Shown one piece after another: positions 33,289 through 41,236 of a DNA stretch of 64,000 nucleotides; position 1 is the first letter of the stretch, and each line of letters opens with the position of its first letter. A program made the position numbers and the translations under genes. Below the pieces are notes generated by a model, which searched no databases, was not told the origin of the DNA, and worked only from the letters and a program-made list of their open reading frames with translations. Origin of the DNA: Sandaracinus amylolyticus (GTDB lineage Bacteria; Myxococcota_A; Polyangia; Polyangiales; Sandaracinaceae); NCBI RefSeq assembly GCF_000737325.1, contig NZ_CP011125.1:6076001-6140000 (forward strand), read 5' to 3'.

Positions 33289-33996
33289 TCAGCCTTCGTT
33301 GTCGTGCTCGCTCGCGCTCTCTTCGGTCGCCGGCGCGACCTCGCCTTCGACGTTCTCCGCGTCCGCCGGACGCTCGATGTCCCAGCGGAGATCGACCGTC
33401 CCTCGCGCGCTCGCGAAGCGCAGCAGCACGTGATCTGCGTCCGGCGGGATCGTCGGCGTGCCGTCGGTGTGCTGCGCCGGGAACGCCACCCGGTACGTGT
33501 GGCGCTGCCGCGAGATCGACGGGAAGTACACGCGCTGATCCGCCGAAGGCCGCGCGATCGGCGTGAGCTCGACCGGCTCCACCTGACGCCCGGTCGGGTC
33601 GACGAGCAGCACGCGCCAGTCGCTCTCGCGCCCCTGCAGCTCGGTCTCGCGCCACCGCGGCGATGCGATCGTGAAGAAGAACCGATGGCGCAGCCGCGCG
33701 TCCTCGAGCGACTCCTCGAGCAGACGCGTGCGCTCCTCGGTCGAGAACGAGTGATCGGCCGCGTAGCGCACCACGTACGCCCAGCGGAACTCCCACGACT
33801 CGAAGGTCGCGGTGATGTGCGCGATCTCCGAGAGCCGACCGAACTCGAACTCGTCGGACGCGCGGGTCCAGCGCCCGTACACGCCGCCGTAGTCGCTCGC
33901 CGTGTACGCACGCGTCGACTCGCGCATCGGCACGCGCGCGCTGCCGCACCCTGCGAGGACGAGCGCGATCAGCGCCGAGGCGAGGAGAACGCGCAT
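33289..33996 (-). CDS. lipoprotein of unknown function
   Basis: A 235-residue lipoprotein (signal MRVLLASALIALVLAGC, lipobox LAGC). The mature part has a helical first half with many Trp/Phe/Arg residues (WEFRWAYVVRYAADH, ESLEDARLRHRFFF). A beta-rich second half (WRVLLVDPTGRQVEPVELTPI, HVLLRFASARGTVDLRW) and an acidic, low-complexity C-terminus follow. I recognise no family. It converges on rpmG and lies 19 bp downstream of pyrE on the same strand, but starts independently. Confidence 0.6.
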   Translation of the reverse strand: MRVLLASALIALVLAGCGSARVPMRESTRAYTASDYGGVYGRWTRASDEFEFGRLSEIAHITATFESWEFRWAYVVRYAADHSFSTEERTRLLEESLEDARLRHRFFFTIASPRWRETELQGRESDWRVLLVDPTGRQVEPVELTPIARPSADQRVYFPSISRQRHTYRVAFPAQHTDGTPTIPPDADHVLLRFASARGTVDLRWDIERPADAENVEGEVAPATEESASEHDNEG

Positions 33997-34015
33997 CCCG
34001 CCGGATCTTACCGCG

Positions 34016-34612
34016 TCACGCGGGGATGAAGTCGTGGCGCGTGAAGAGCGACGTGAGGTGCACGCCCGCCGCGCGCACGTTCTCGGCGCCGCCCTCGAGA
34101 CGATCGACGATCGCCACCACGCCCGCGACGGTGAGGCCACGCTCGCGCAGCCGCTCGATCGCGCGCAGCGTCGATCCACCGGTCGTCACCACGTCCTCGA
34201 CGACCACGACCGGATCGTTCGGCTGCATCCCGACGTCGCCCTCGAGCTGACGCTGGCTGCCGTGATCCTTCGCCTGCTTGCGCACGTAGATCGCGTCGAG
34301 ACCCACGCCGCGCTCGGTGCGCACGTCGCGCTGGAACGACACGAGCGCCACCGCCGACGCGAGCGGACATCCGCCGAGCTCCACGCCCGCGACCGCGACC
34401 GGATGCGTCGGCAGCGCGAGCGCCGCCTCGAGCATCAGCTCGCCGATCAGCACGTGCCCCTCCGCGAGCAGCACCGCCTGCTTGCAGTCGATGAAGAAGT
34501 CGCTCTCGCGACCCGACGCGAGCACGACCTTCTTCCGAGCGAAGCAGCGCGTGCGCAGCAGCTCGAGCAAGCGCTCGCGCGTCCCCGTGGGGGCCAGGTG
34601 CTTCGCGGTCAC
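34016..34612 (-). CDS. pyrE: orotate phosphoribosyltransferase
   Basis: A 198-residue type-I phosphoribosyltransferase that joins orotate to PRPP to give OMP in pyrimidine synthesis. The PRPP-binding loop VVVVEDVVTTGGSTLRAI is near residues 136-153. The family's ASGRESDFFIDCK (~32-44) and the catalytic-loop lysine region YVRKQAKDHGSQRQLEG are present. It starts at a GTG whose sequence overlaps the stop of the upstream bactofilin gene (GTGA), so translation is coupled to that of the cytoskeletal genes. Confidence 0.95.
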   Translation of the reverse strand: MTAKHLAPTGTRERLLELLRTRCFARKKVVLASGRESDFFIDCKQAVLLAEGHVLIGELMLEAALALPTHPVAVAGVELGGCPLASAVALVSFQRDVRTERGVGLDAIYVRKQAKDHGSQRQLEGDVGMQPNDPVVVVEDVVTTGGSTLRAIERLRERGLTVAGVVAIVDRLEGGAENVRAAGVHLTSLFTRHDFIPA

Positions 34613-35271
34613 GACGCCATCCCTCCGTCCTTGCGGCGCGCGCGCTGACGACCGACACCCGGGATGACCGGCTCGGGCGGGCGGCGCTCGCGCGGGCGCG
34701 TGATCGTCGCGTCCGCGTCCGGCGCAGGCGGCGCGGCGGACTCGGTGCGACGCACGAAACGACCCGTCGTGCGCGTCTCGAGCTCCTCGTCGCGCGACGC
34801 GCGCGGCTCGACGAGCACGCCCGTCGGCGCCCGCGGCGCGATGCCCGCAGCCGCCGCGATCGAGGGCGCAGCGGTCGGCGCGCTCACCGCGCCCGGCGTC
34901 GAGCGACGCTCGATCGCCGGCACCTGCCCCGCGCTCGAGCGACGCGCCGCCTGCGCGCCCGTCATCGTGATGCGACCACGGAGCAGCGCGCCCTCGACCA
35001 CCGACACGCGCTCGGCGCGCGCATCACCGATCATCCGCGCGCCCGACTCCAGCCGGATCGTCTCCTCCGCGACGGCCGGCCCGGTGAGCGTTCCGCGCAG
35101 CACGACCGCGCGCGCCTTCACCTCGCCGCGCACCACGCCGGTCGCTTCGATCGTCAGGTGACCGTCGATCGCGATCGGGCCCTCGATCGTCCCGGCGACC
35201 ACCAGATCGCCCTGCCCGCGGATCTCGCCCGCGAGCCTCATCCCTTCGGGCAGCACCGAGCCTCGGCTCAT
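34609..35271 (-). CDS. bactofilin (polymer-forming cytoskeletal protein), longer copy
   Basis: A 220-residue bactofilin. The beta-helix core spans residues ~12-105 with regularly spaced Gly/Val turns (GEIRGQGDLVVAGTIEGPI, GVVRGEVKARAVVLRGTL, GARMIGDARAERVSVVEG). A long Ala/Pro/Arg-rich, probably disordered tail follows, a common bactofilin layout. Bactofilins assemble into filaments without nucleotide and organise envelope growth or chromosome structures. Its start overlaps the stop of the second bactofilin upstream (ATGA), and its stop overlaps the pyrE start. Confidence 0.88.
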   Translation of the reverse strand: MSRGSVLPEGMRLAGEIRGQGDLVVAGTIEGPIAIDGHLTIEATGVVRGEVKARAVVLRGTLTGPAVAEETIRLESGARMIGDARAERVSVVEGALLRGRITMTGAQAARRSSAGQVPAIERRSTPGAVSAPTAAPSIAAAAGIAPRAPTGVLVEPRASRDEELETRTTGRFVRRTESAAPPAPDADATITRPRERRPPEPVIPGVGRQRARRKDGGMAS

Positions 35272-35624
35272 CGACGCGCCTCTTCGTCTTCTTCGAGGTC
35301 GAAGTCCATCTCGATCCCACCGTGGAGCGCCGCGCCGTCGTCGATCGCGATCCGTCGCGCCCGCACGTCGCCCTGCACGCGTCCTCCGGCGCGGATCGCC
35401 ACGGTGTCGCCAGCGAGCACGTCGCCGTGCACCTCGCCCGCCACCTCGATGCTGCGCGCGCGCAGCGGACCGACGAGCGTGCCGTCGGGACCGACTGCGA
35501 CGTCGCCCTCCAGATCGAGCTCGCCCTCCAGGACACCCTCGACCCGCAGGTCACCCTTGCCATCGAGACGGCCCCGCACCACGAGTTGGGGGCCGATCAC
35601 GCCCTCGGCGGAACGGCTGCTCAT
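35268..35624 (-). CDS. bactofilin, short copy
   Basis: A 118-residue bactofilin that is almost all beta-helix core (GRLDGKGDLRVEGVLEGELD, GTLVGPLRARSIEVAGEVHG, GGRVQGDVRARRIAIDDG), with a short acidic tail (DFDLEEDEEARR). It is the first gene of a three-gene coupled unit with the longer bactofilin and pyrE. Adjacent long and short bactofilins may copolymerise; this is inference. The ATG at 35624 was chosen because it starts just before the first repeat. Confidence 0.87.
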   Translation of the reverse strand: MSSRSAEGVIGPQLVVRGRLDGKGDLRVEGVLEGELDLEGDVAVGPDGTLVGPLRARSIEVAGEVHGDVLAGDTVAIRAGGRVQGDVRARRIAIDDGAALHGGIEMDFDLEEDEEARR

Positions 35625-35775
35625 TGCGACGCGGCAGACTACTCGACGACGTCGCGTTCCGCGAGGCGGATCCGGAGCTCCGGTCCGCCGTGCTACGACC
35701 ACGGCCTGCTCCGTGCAGTCACGACGACTGCGGACCTGAACGGCGCCTCCACGGCGCGCGAAACGAGCGACACGC

Positions 35776-37131
35776 ATGGCGGTCTCCTCCGACTCCGAGC
35801 AGCGTCCGATCCGGTCGCTGGACGACCTGCTCGAGCCCTTCCACCACGCGTGCAAACCCCGCGAGGCCTGGCGCATCGGCACCGAGGCCGAGAAGCACGG
35901 AGTCGTCCTCCCCGATCTCACACCGATCCCGTTCGAGGGCGATCGCGGCATCGCCGAGGTGCTGCGGCGCCTCGCGAACGACGCGGGCTGGGAGCTCGTC
36001 TGCGAGGGCGCGACCTGCATCCAGCTCCAGCGCGGCGACGCGTCGATCACGCTCGAGCCGGGCGCGCAGCTCGAGCTCTCGGGCGCGCCGCTGGCGACGA
36101 TCCACGAGACCGCGCGCGAGCACGACGAGCACCTGCGCGAGGTGCACGCGATCGGCGAGGCGCTCGGCCTCTCGTGGATGGGCCTCGGGTTCCATCCGTT
36201 CGCGCGCCGCGAGGACCTGCCGTGGGTCCCGAAGCTCCGTTACCCGATCATGCGCGAGTACCTGCCGACGCGCGGTCGCCTCGCGCTCGACATGATGCTG
36301 CGCACCTGCACCGTGCAGGCGAACATGGACTACGCGAGCGAGGCGGACGCGATGCGCAAGCTGCGCGCGTCGCTTCGCGTGCAGCCGATCGCGTCGGCGA
36401 TGTTCGCGAACAGCCCGTTCCTCGAGGGCCGCATCACCGGCGAGCGCAGCCGTCGCGTCGCGGTGTGGCTCGAGGTCGATCCCGATCGCTCGGGGCTCCT
36501 GCCGTTCGCGTGGGACGAGGGCGCGACGTTCCGCGACTACGTCGAGTGGGCGCTCGACGTCCCGATGTTCCTCGTGAAGCACGAGGGCCGTCTGATCCGC
36601 AACACCGGGCAGACGTTCCGCGCGTTCTGGCAGGACGGGTTCGAGGGCGCGCGCCCGAACATGGGCGACTGGCTCACGCACCTGAACACGCTGTTCCCCG
36701 AGGTGCGGCTCAAGAAGACGATCGAGACGCGCGGCGCGGACTCGCAGCGCGCCGAGCTCGTCCCCGCCCTCGCGGCGCTCTGGAAGGGCCTGCTCTACGA
36801 CGACGGCGCGCTCGCTGCGACGGAGTCGCTCGGCGGACGCTGGACGCACGACGAGATCGAAGCGGTGCGCCCGGCGATCGCGCGCGACGGACTGCGCGCG
36901 AAGGTCGCGGGCCGCGAGGTCGGCGAGTGGGCGTCGGAGCTCCTGGGCATCGCGGAGCGCGGCCTGCGCGCGCAGCGCGCGCTCGACGAGCAGGGACGCG
37001 ACGAGACGATCCACCTCGCGCCGCTGCGCGCGCTCATCGAGCGCGGCATGACGCCCGCGGACGCGCTGCTCGCGCAGATCGATCCGAAGGCGCCGCTCGC
37101 ACCGCAGGTCGTCGCGCTGACGAAGCTCTGA
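35776..37131 (+). CDS. gshA: glutamate-cysteine ligase, plant/proteobacterial (GCS2-like) type
   Basis: A 451-residue enzyme for the first step of glutathione synthesis, ligating glutamate and cysteine with ATP. Family blocks are RIGTEAEKHGV (residues ~33-43), ITLEPGAQLELSGAP (the substrate and metal site), the phosphate-handling LRTCTVQANMDY, MFANSPFLEG and WLTHLNTLFPEVRLKKTIETRGAD. The pattern and length match the plant-type class rather than the E. coli class. No gshB is next to it. It diverges from the bactofilin unit and converges on the following lipoprotein gene. Confidence 0.92.
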   Translation: MAVSSDSEQRPIRSLDDLLEPFHHACKPREAWRIGTEAEKHGVVLPDLTPIPFEGDRGIAEVLRRLANDAGWELVCEGATCIQLQRGDASITLEPGAQLELSGAPLATIHETAREHDEHLREVHAIGEALGLSWMGLGFHPFARREDLPWVPKLRYPIMREYLPTRGRLALDMMLRTCTVQANMDYASEADAMRKLRASLRVQPIASAMFANSPFLEGRITGERSRRVAVWLEVDPDRSGLLPFAWDEGATFRDYVEWALDVPMFLVKHEGRLIRNTGQTFRAFWQDGFEGARPNMGDWLTHLNTLFPEVRLKKTIETRGADSQRAELVPALAALWKGLLYDDGALAATESLGGRWTHDEIEAVRPAIARDGLRAKVAGREVGEWASELLGIAERGLRAQRALDEQGRDETIHLAPLRALIERGMTPADALLAQIDPKAPLAPQVVALTKL

Positions 37132-37136
37132 GCGCG

Positions 37137-38465
37137 TCAGCGCACGCGCAGGAGCGAGACGCCGCCGCGGTCGTGGCGCGCGTGGATCAGACGCGCATCG
37201 CGCACCGGGACGTCGAGCGTGAGCTCGACGCGCTCGCCCTCCGCGACCTGCACGACCTCGTCGGGCGCGCGCCACGCGCCCGCGGTGCGCCGTCCGACCC
37301 AGAGCAGCGCGTGCGATCGTCCATCGCCATCGACGACACGCAGCTCGGGATCGAGCACGCCGGGAACCGCGGGCAGGGTCCATCCGCCGCGTCCCGCGAC
37401 GACCTCGACGATCGCGACGCACGGCACGCGCGCGGCCCACGCCGGCAGCGCCGCGATCTCGCGGTGGGCGCGCCCCGCGTCCACGCCGCAGCGCAGCGCG
37501 AGGACGCGCGCCTGCCGTCCTTCGCCGAGCTCGACCGGCGTGGCCGGGTCCGGCAGCGTGCTCGTCGCGCGGTCCATCTCGGCGTGCGCCGCATCGCTCC
37601 ACGCGCGCTCGAAGCGCTCGGCATGATCGATCCGGTCGCGCAGCCTCGCGTCGCTCCAGTCGAGCCACGCCGCGGCCTCGCTCGCAGCGGCGAGCACCTC
37701 CATCGCCTCGCGCTCCGGATAGCCCAGGTCGTGCAGGCTCACGTCGGGTCGCACGTCTTCCGCGCGCGACAACATGCGATCGAAGCGCGCGAGCGCGGCG
37801 CGGGGCTCGGGCGCGCTCACCGCGCGACACTCGAGCGTCGCGCGCCGCATCGAGACCACGAACGGCGTGATGCCCGCGAACTGCGTCGAGCCCTCGCCGA
37901 TCACGTCGTCGTCGAGGACGTCCTCGTCGATGAGCCGCATCCACACGCGATCGCGGGGCGCGAGGCGCGCCACCGGGAACGAGAACACGCCCGCAGGGCG
38001 TCCTTCCGGGGTCGCGCGCATCGCACCGCCCGCGATGCGCACACGCAGCTGGATCTCGGGCCCGCCGAAGATGCCGTCCCAGTCGTCGTGACCGGGCGTC
38101 ATCATGGTCCGGCAGATCACGAGCGCTCCTTCGAGCGCGCCGGACTCGTGCGGCGGCGCGGACTCGAACCACGAGAGCGCGTCACGCACCTGCGGCACCG
38201 GCCCGCGAGCCAGCACGTCCCAGGTCTCGCGCGAGAGCCGTGGCTCGAGGATCCCGGGAGCCGGCTCGGGGACGAAGTCGATCGGCGCGTCGCTCACGAC
38301 GACGGGCGCCGGGGCCGGCTCGACCGGCGCGACCGCCACCACTGGACCTGCGTCCTGCCCTTCGACCGCGGGCGTCGCGCCGAAGCAGCAGCCCCCGAGG
38401 ATCACGAGCATCAGCCAGAGCGCGTACACGACGTTCACGAACGAGCGGAGCACCAGGCGGAGCAT
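37137..38465 (-). CDS. large lipoprotein of unknown function
   Basis: A 442-residue protein with a lipoprotein signal (ALWLMLVILGGC, lipobox LGGC near residue 26). A Pro/Ala/Val linker of ~45 residues follows. The middle region includes QLRVRIAGGAMRATPEGR and RDRVWMRLIDEDVLDDDVIG, which resembles a small C2-like beta domain with acidic loops. The C-terminal third is beta-rich (RVVDGDGRSHALLWVGRRT). No family is recognised with confidence. The ATG was chosen because it opens the signal peptide. Confidence 0.6.
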   Translation of the reverse strand: MLRLVLRSFVNVVYALWLMLVILGGCCFGATPAVEGQDAGPVVAVAPVEPAPAPVVVSDAPIDFVPEPAPGILEPRLSRETWDVLARGPVPQVRDALSWFESAPPHESGALEGALVICRTMMTPGHDDWDGIFGGPEIQLRVRIAGGAMRATPEGRPAGVFSFPVARLAPRDRVWMRLIDEDVLDDDVIGEGSTQFAGITPFVVSMRRATLECRAVSAPEPRAALARFDRMLSRAEDVRPDVSLHDLGYPEREAMEVLAAASEAAAWLDWSDARLRDRIDHAERFERAWSDAAHAEMDRATSTLPDPATPVELGEGRQARVLALRCGVDAGRAHREIAALPAWAARVPCVAIVEVVAGRGGWTLPAVPGVLDPELRVVDGDGRSHALLWVGRRTAGAWRAPDEVVQVAEGERVELTLDVPVRDARLIHARHDRGGVSLLRVR

Positions 38466-38668
38466 GCCCGCCTCCAGCGCAACGGACGCGCCATGACGCG
38501 CACGGCACGCAACTCCGCGGAACCACACGACTGACGCGCCACGACGCGAACCGCGCGACGCGCCCTCGGCCGTGAACCGCAGGCACGCATCCGACAGCGA
38601 TGTCATCACGCACGCGTACCGCGTGGTCGAGGTCGGAACCTGCCCGCGGCGCTGACGCAGACGATCGC

Positions 38669-38689
38669 GTGACCAGGACACCTGGTCAC
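38669..38689. promoter_or_regulatory. perfect 9-bp palindromic hairpin downstream of tyrS
   Basis: Arms GTGACCAGG and CCTGGTCAC are separated by three bases, 17 bp beyond the tyrS stop. No T-run follows on the minus strand. It may be a factor-dependent terminator stem for tyrS or an operator for the lipoprotein gene that starts at 38465. The rest of 38466-38706 shows nothing recognisable. Confidence 0.55.
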
Positions 38690-38706
38690 ATCGCTCGCGC
38701 GGCGGC

Positions 38707-39939
38707 TCAGCGCACCGTGATCGCCGCGTAGTGGCGGCCCGCGCGCAGCACGTGCCGTCCCGCCTCGAGCACGGCCTTCGTGTCCTTCACGCGCTGCTCG
38801 TCGACGTCGACGGCGCCCTGCTCGATCTTCCGCCGCGCGTCGCTGTTGCTGCTCGCGAGCTTCGCGATCACCAGCGCCTGCACCAGCGCGAGCGGCGCGC
38901 CCGCGCTCTCGTGCTCCGGCATCGAGTCCGGCACCTGGCGCTGGCTGAACTGCTTGTCCCACGCGGCGTGCACGCGCTCCGCGTCCGCCTGCGAGTGGAA
39001 CCGCGCGACGAGCTCCTTCGCGAGCGTCATCTTCGCGTCGCGCGGGTTCATCCGGCCGCTCGCGCAGTCGCTCCGGCGCGCCGCGATCGTCTCCGTCGAC
39101 TCCGCCGAGAGCAGCTCGTAGTAGCGCCACATCAGCTCGTCGCCGACGCTCATGAGCTTGCCGAGCATCTCCTCGGGCGCCTCGCTCACGCCGACGTAGT
39201 TGTCGAGCGACTTGCTCATCTTGTCGCCGACGATGCGCCCGTCCTCGAAGCGCGCGTTGATGCCCTCGAGGATCGGCGTCGTCATGACGATCTGCGGGCG
39301 CTGGCCGTACTCCTTCATCAGGTCGCGACCGACCATCAGGTTGAAGAGCTGATCGGTCCCGCCGAGCTCGACGTCCGCCTGGAGGTGCACCGAGTCGTAC
39401 GCCTGCGCGAGCGGGTACAGCAGCTCGTGGAGCGAGATGCTCGACTCGTTCTCCCAGCGCGTCTTGAAGTCCTGGCGCTCCATCATCCGCGCGAGCGTGT
39501 ACTTGCCCGCGAGGCGGATGACGTCGGCGAACGTCATGGGCCCGAGCCAGCTCGAGTTGTACTCGATGCGCGTCTTGGCCTGGTCGAGCACCTTGAACGC
39601 CTGCTCGGCGTAGGTCTTCGCGCCGTGCTCGATCTCCTCGCGCGTGAGCGGCGGGCGCGTCTTGTTCTTCCCGCTCGGGTCGCCGATCGCCGCGGTGAAG
39701 TCGCCGACGACGAAGATGACCTCGTGCCCCAGCTCCTGGAACTGGCGCATCTTCGTCATCAGGACCGTGTGCCCGAGGTGCAGGTCGGGGCGCGTGGGAT
39801 CGAAGCCCGCCTTGATCTTCAGCGGCCGCCCGGTGCGCACCGACTCCTCGAGGCGCGCCTTCAGGTCGGCTTCGGAGACGAGATCGACGCTGCCGCGCAC
39901 GAGCACGCGCAGCTGTTCTTCCGCGGAGAGGGTCGCCAC
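38707..39939 (-). CDS. tyrS: tyrosyl-tRNA synthetase
   Basis: A 410-residue class-I aminoacyl-tRNA synthetase charging tRNA-Tyr. The HIGH-type motif is HLGH within DPTRPDLHLGHTVL (residues ~49-62). The tyrosine pocket shows DQLFNLMVGRDLM and the KMSKS loop is intact (DKMSKSLDNY). A C-terminal S4 domain (ASSNSDARRKIEQGAVDVDEQ) binds the tRNA. Length and sequence style match the TyrZ-like type. The GTG at 39939 was chosen: further upstream the frame runs into the intergenic repeat, which yields only Arg/Gly low complexity. Confidence 0.95.
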   Translation of the reverse strand: MATLSAEEQLRVLVRGSVDLVSEADLKARLEESVRTGRPLKIKAGFDPTRPDLHLGHTVLMTKMRQFQELGHEVIFVVGDFTAAIGDPSGKNKTRPPLTREEIEHGAKTYAEQAFKVLDQAKTRIEYNSSWLGPMTFADVIRLAGKYTLARMMERQDFKTRWENESSISLHELLYPLAQAYDSVHLQADVELGGTDQLFNLMVGRDLMKEYGQRPQIVMTTPILEGINARFEDGRIVGDKMSKSLDNYVGVSEAPEEMLGKLMSVGDELMWRYYELLSAESTETIAARRSDCASGRMNPRDAKMTLAKELVARFHSQADAERVHAAWDKQFSQRQVPDSMPEHESAGAPLALVQALVIAKLASSNSDARRKIEQGAVDVDEQRVKDTKAVLEAGRHVLRAGRHYAAITVR

Positions 39940-39990
39940 GGCGCGTGGCTTACGTGAGGGTGCGCCGCCCGTCGAGTTGTTCGCGGCGGG

Positions 39991-40255
39991 AACAGCCGTC
40001 CACGTTCGCGTCGACGCCCGACGTGATCGTGGTCGTCGACGTGGTCGTGGTCGTGGTCGGCTGTTTCGCTCGCGACCACGACCACGTTCACGACCACGAC
40101 CACGTTCGCGTCGACGCCCACGTGATCGTGGTCGTCGACGTGGTCGTGGTCGTGGTCGGCTGTTTCGCTCGCGACCACGACCGCGCTCACGACCACGACC
40201 ACGTTCGCGTCGACGCCCACGTGATCGTGGTCGTGGTCGTGGTCGGCTCTTCGCT
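39991..40255. repeat. 99-bp intergenic repeats with internal hairpins (about 2.5 copies)
   Basis: CACGTTCGCGTCGACGCC recurs at 40001, 40101 and 40200 (periods 100 and 99). Each unit contains runs of GTGGTC that are complementary to later runs of GACCAC, separated by GGCTGTTTCGCTCGCGA. Each unit can therefore fold into a long hairpin. The array fills the 325-bp gap between the DUF4259 gene and tyrS. Open frames across it (His/Asp or Val runs) are low complexity and probably not translated. Confidence 0.85.
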
Positions 40256-40264
40256 GCGCGAGCG

Positions 40265-40660
40265 TCAGCGACGAAGTCGCGCGAGCAGCGCCTCGACGTC
40301 GCCGCGCCACTCGTCCGTCTCGGCGTCCGCCCACAGCTCCGCGAGCTCGGAGCCTGCCGCGTCGAGCACCCGCTCCACGGCGCGGATCGCGAGCGCGACG
40401 TCGGCCTTCGCCGCGGCGCCGTTCGCATCGACCCACGCGCGCGCGCCGTCCGGAAGCGCGGTGCGCTCACCGTCCTTGGCCGCGGCGACGAGGGTCGCCG
40501 CCGCGATCGCCATCGATGCCTCGGGCGCCTCGAGCAGGTCGTCGGACTCCGCGACCGCGGCCTCGAGCGCGTCGCGGACCGTCATGCGTCCCGCCTCGAG
40601 CTCCGCGAGCCAGTCGAGCGAGTCGTCGTTCTCGAACGCGCCGTGGCCCCAGGCGCCCAC
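40265..40660 (-). CDS. DUF4259 domain protein
   Basis: A 131-residue acidic protein opening with MGAWGHGAFENDDSLDWL, the signature of the DUF4259 family. The rest is helical (AALEAAVAESDDLL-like segments, ALAIRAVERVL, WRGDVEALLARLRR). The biochemical role of the family is unknown. It starts 3 bp after the HU-like gene's stop on the same strand, so the two form an operon. Confidence 0.85.
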   Translation of the reverse strand: MGAWGHGAFENDDSLDWLAELEAGRMTVRDALEAAVAESDDLLEAPEASMAIAAATLVAAAKDGERTALPDGARAWVDANGAAAKADVALAIRAVERVLDAAGSELAELWADAETDEWRGDVEALLARLRR

Positions 40661-40663
40661 GTC

Positions 40664-41017
<354 letters not shown>

Positions 41018-41043
41018 CGCCTCTCCCCGCCGAAGCGACCGCT

Positions 41044-41072
41044 ACAGTACCGGGGGGGATCCGGGGGGTCAA
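41044..41072 (-). promoter_or_regulatory. sigma70-like promoter of the HU/IHF-like operon
   Basis: On the minus strand TTGACC (41067-41072), a 17-bp C-rich spacer and TACTGT (41044-41049) lie 27 bp before the ATG at 41017. Confidence 0.7.
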
Positions 41073-41142
41073 CAGTGTTTCCGGGCACTTGCGGGATCGG
41101 TGCCCAAGGGCTGCGCGTGCCGAGGGTCCTCCTCCGTCGGCA

Positions 41143-41172
41143 TTGAAACGCAGCGGGCGGTTTCGCTACTGT
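41143..41172 (+). promoter_or_regulatory. sigma70-like promoter of the HEAT-repeat gene
   Basis: TTGAAA (41143-41148), an 18-bp spacer and TACTGT (41167-41172) lie upstream of the ATG at 41237, leaving a leader of about 57 nt. The -10 hexamer is identical to that of the divergent HU promoter. Confidence 0.6.
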
Positions 41173-41236
41173 TGCGGGCCCGAGAGACCAGCGGAGCCCA
41201 ACGCGTCCCCGGACGCCGTCGGGCAGGGTGAGCACG

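Noticed and set aside
39991-40255. A T-box-like or amino-acid-responsive leader for tyrS
   Set aside because: The hairpins are simple repeats of GTGGTC/GACCAC and show none of the conserved T-box bulge sequence; the host group does not generally use T-boxes.
39940-40470. N-terminal extension of the tyrosyl-tRNA synthetase across the 99-bp repeats
   Set aside because: The extension is Arg/Gly/Pro low complexity derived from the repeats and would overlap the DUF4259 gene; a GTG at 39939 gives a normal-length enzyme.
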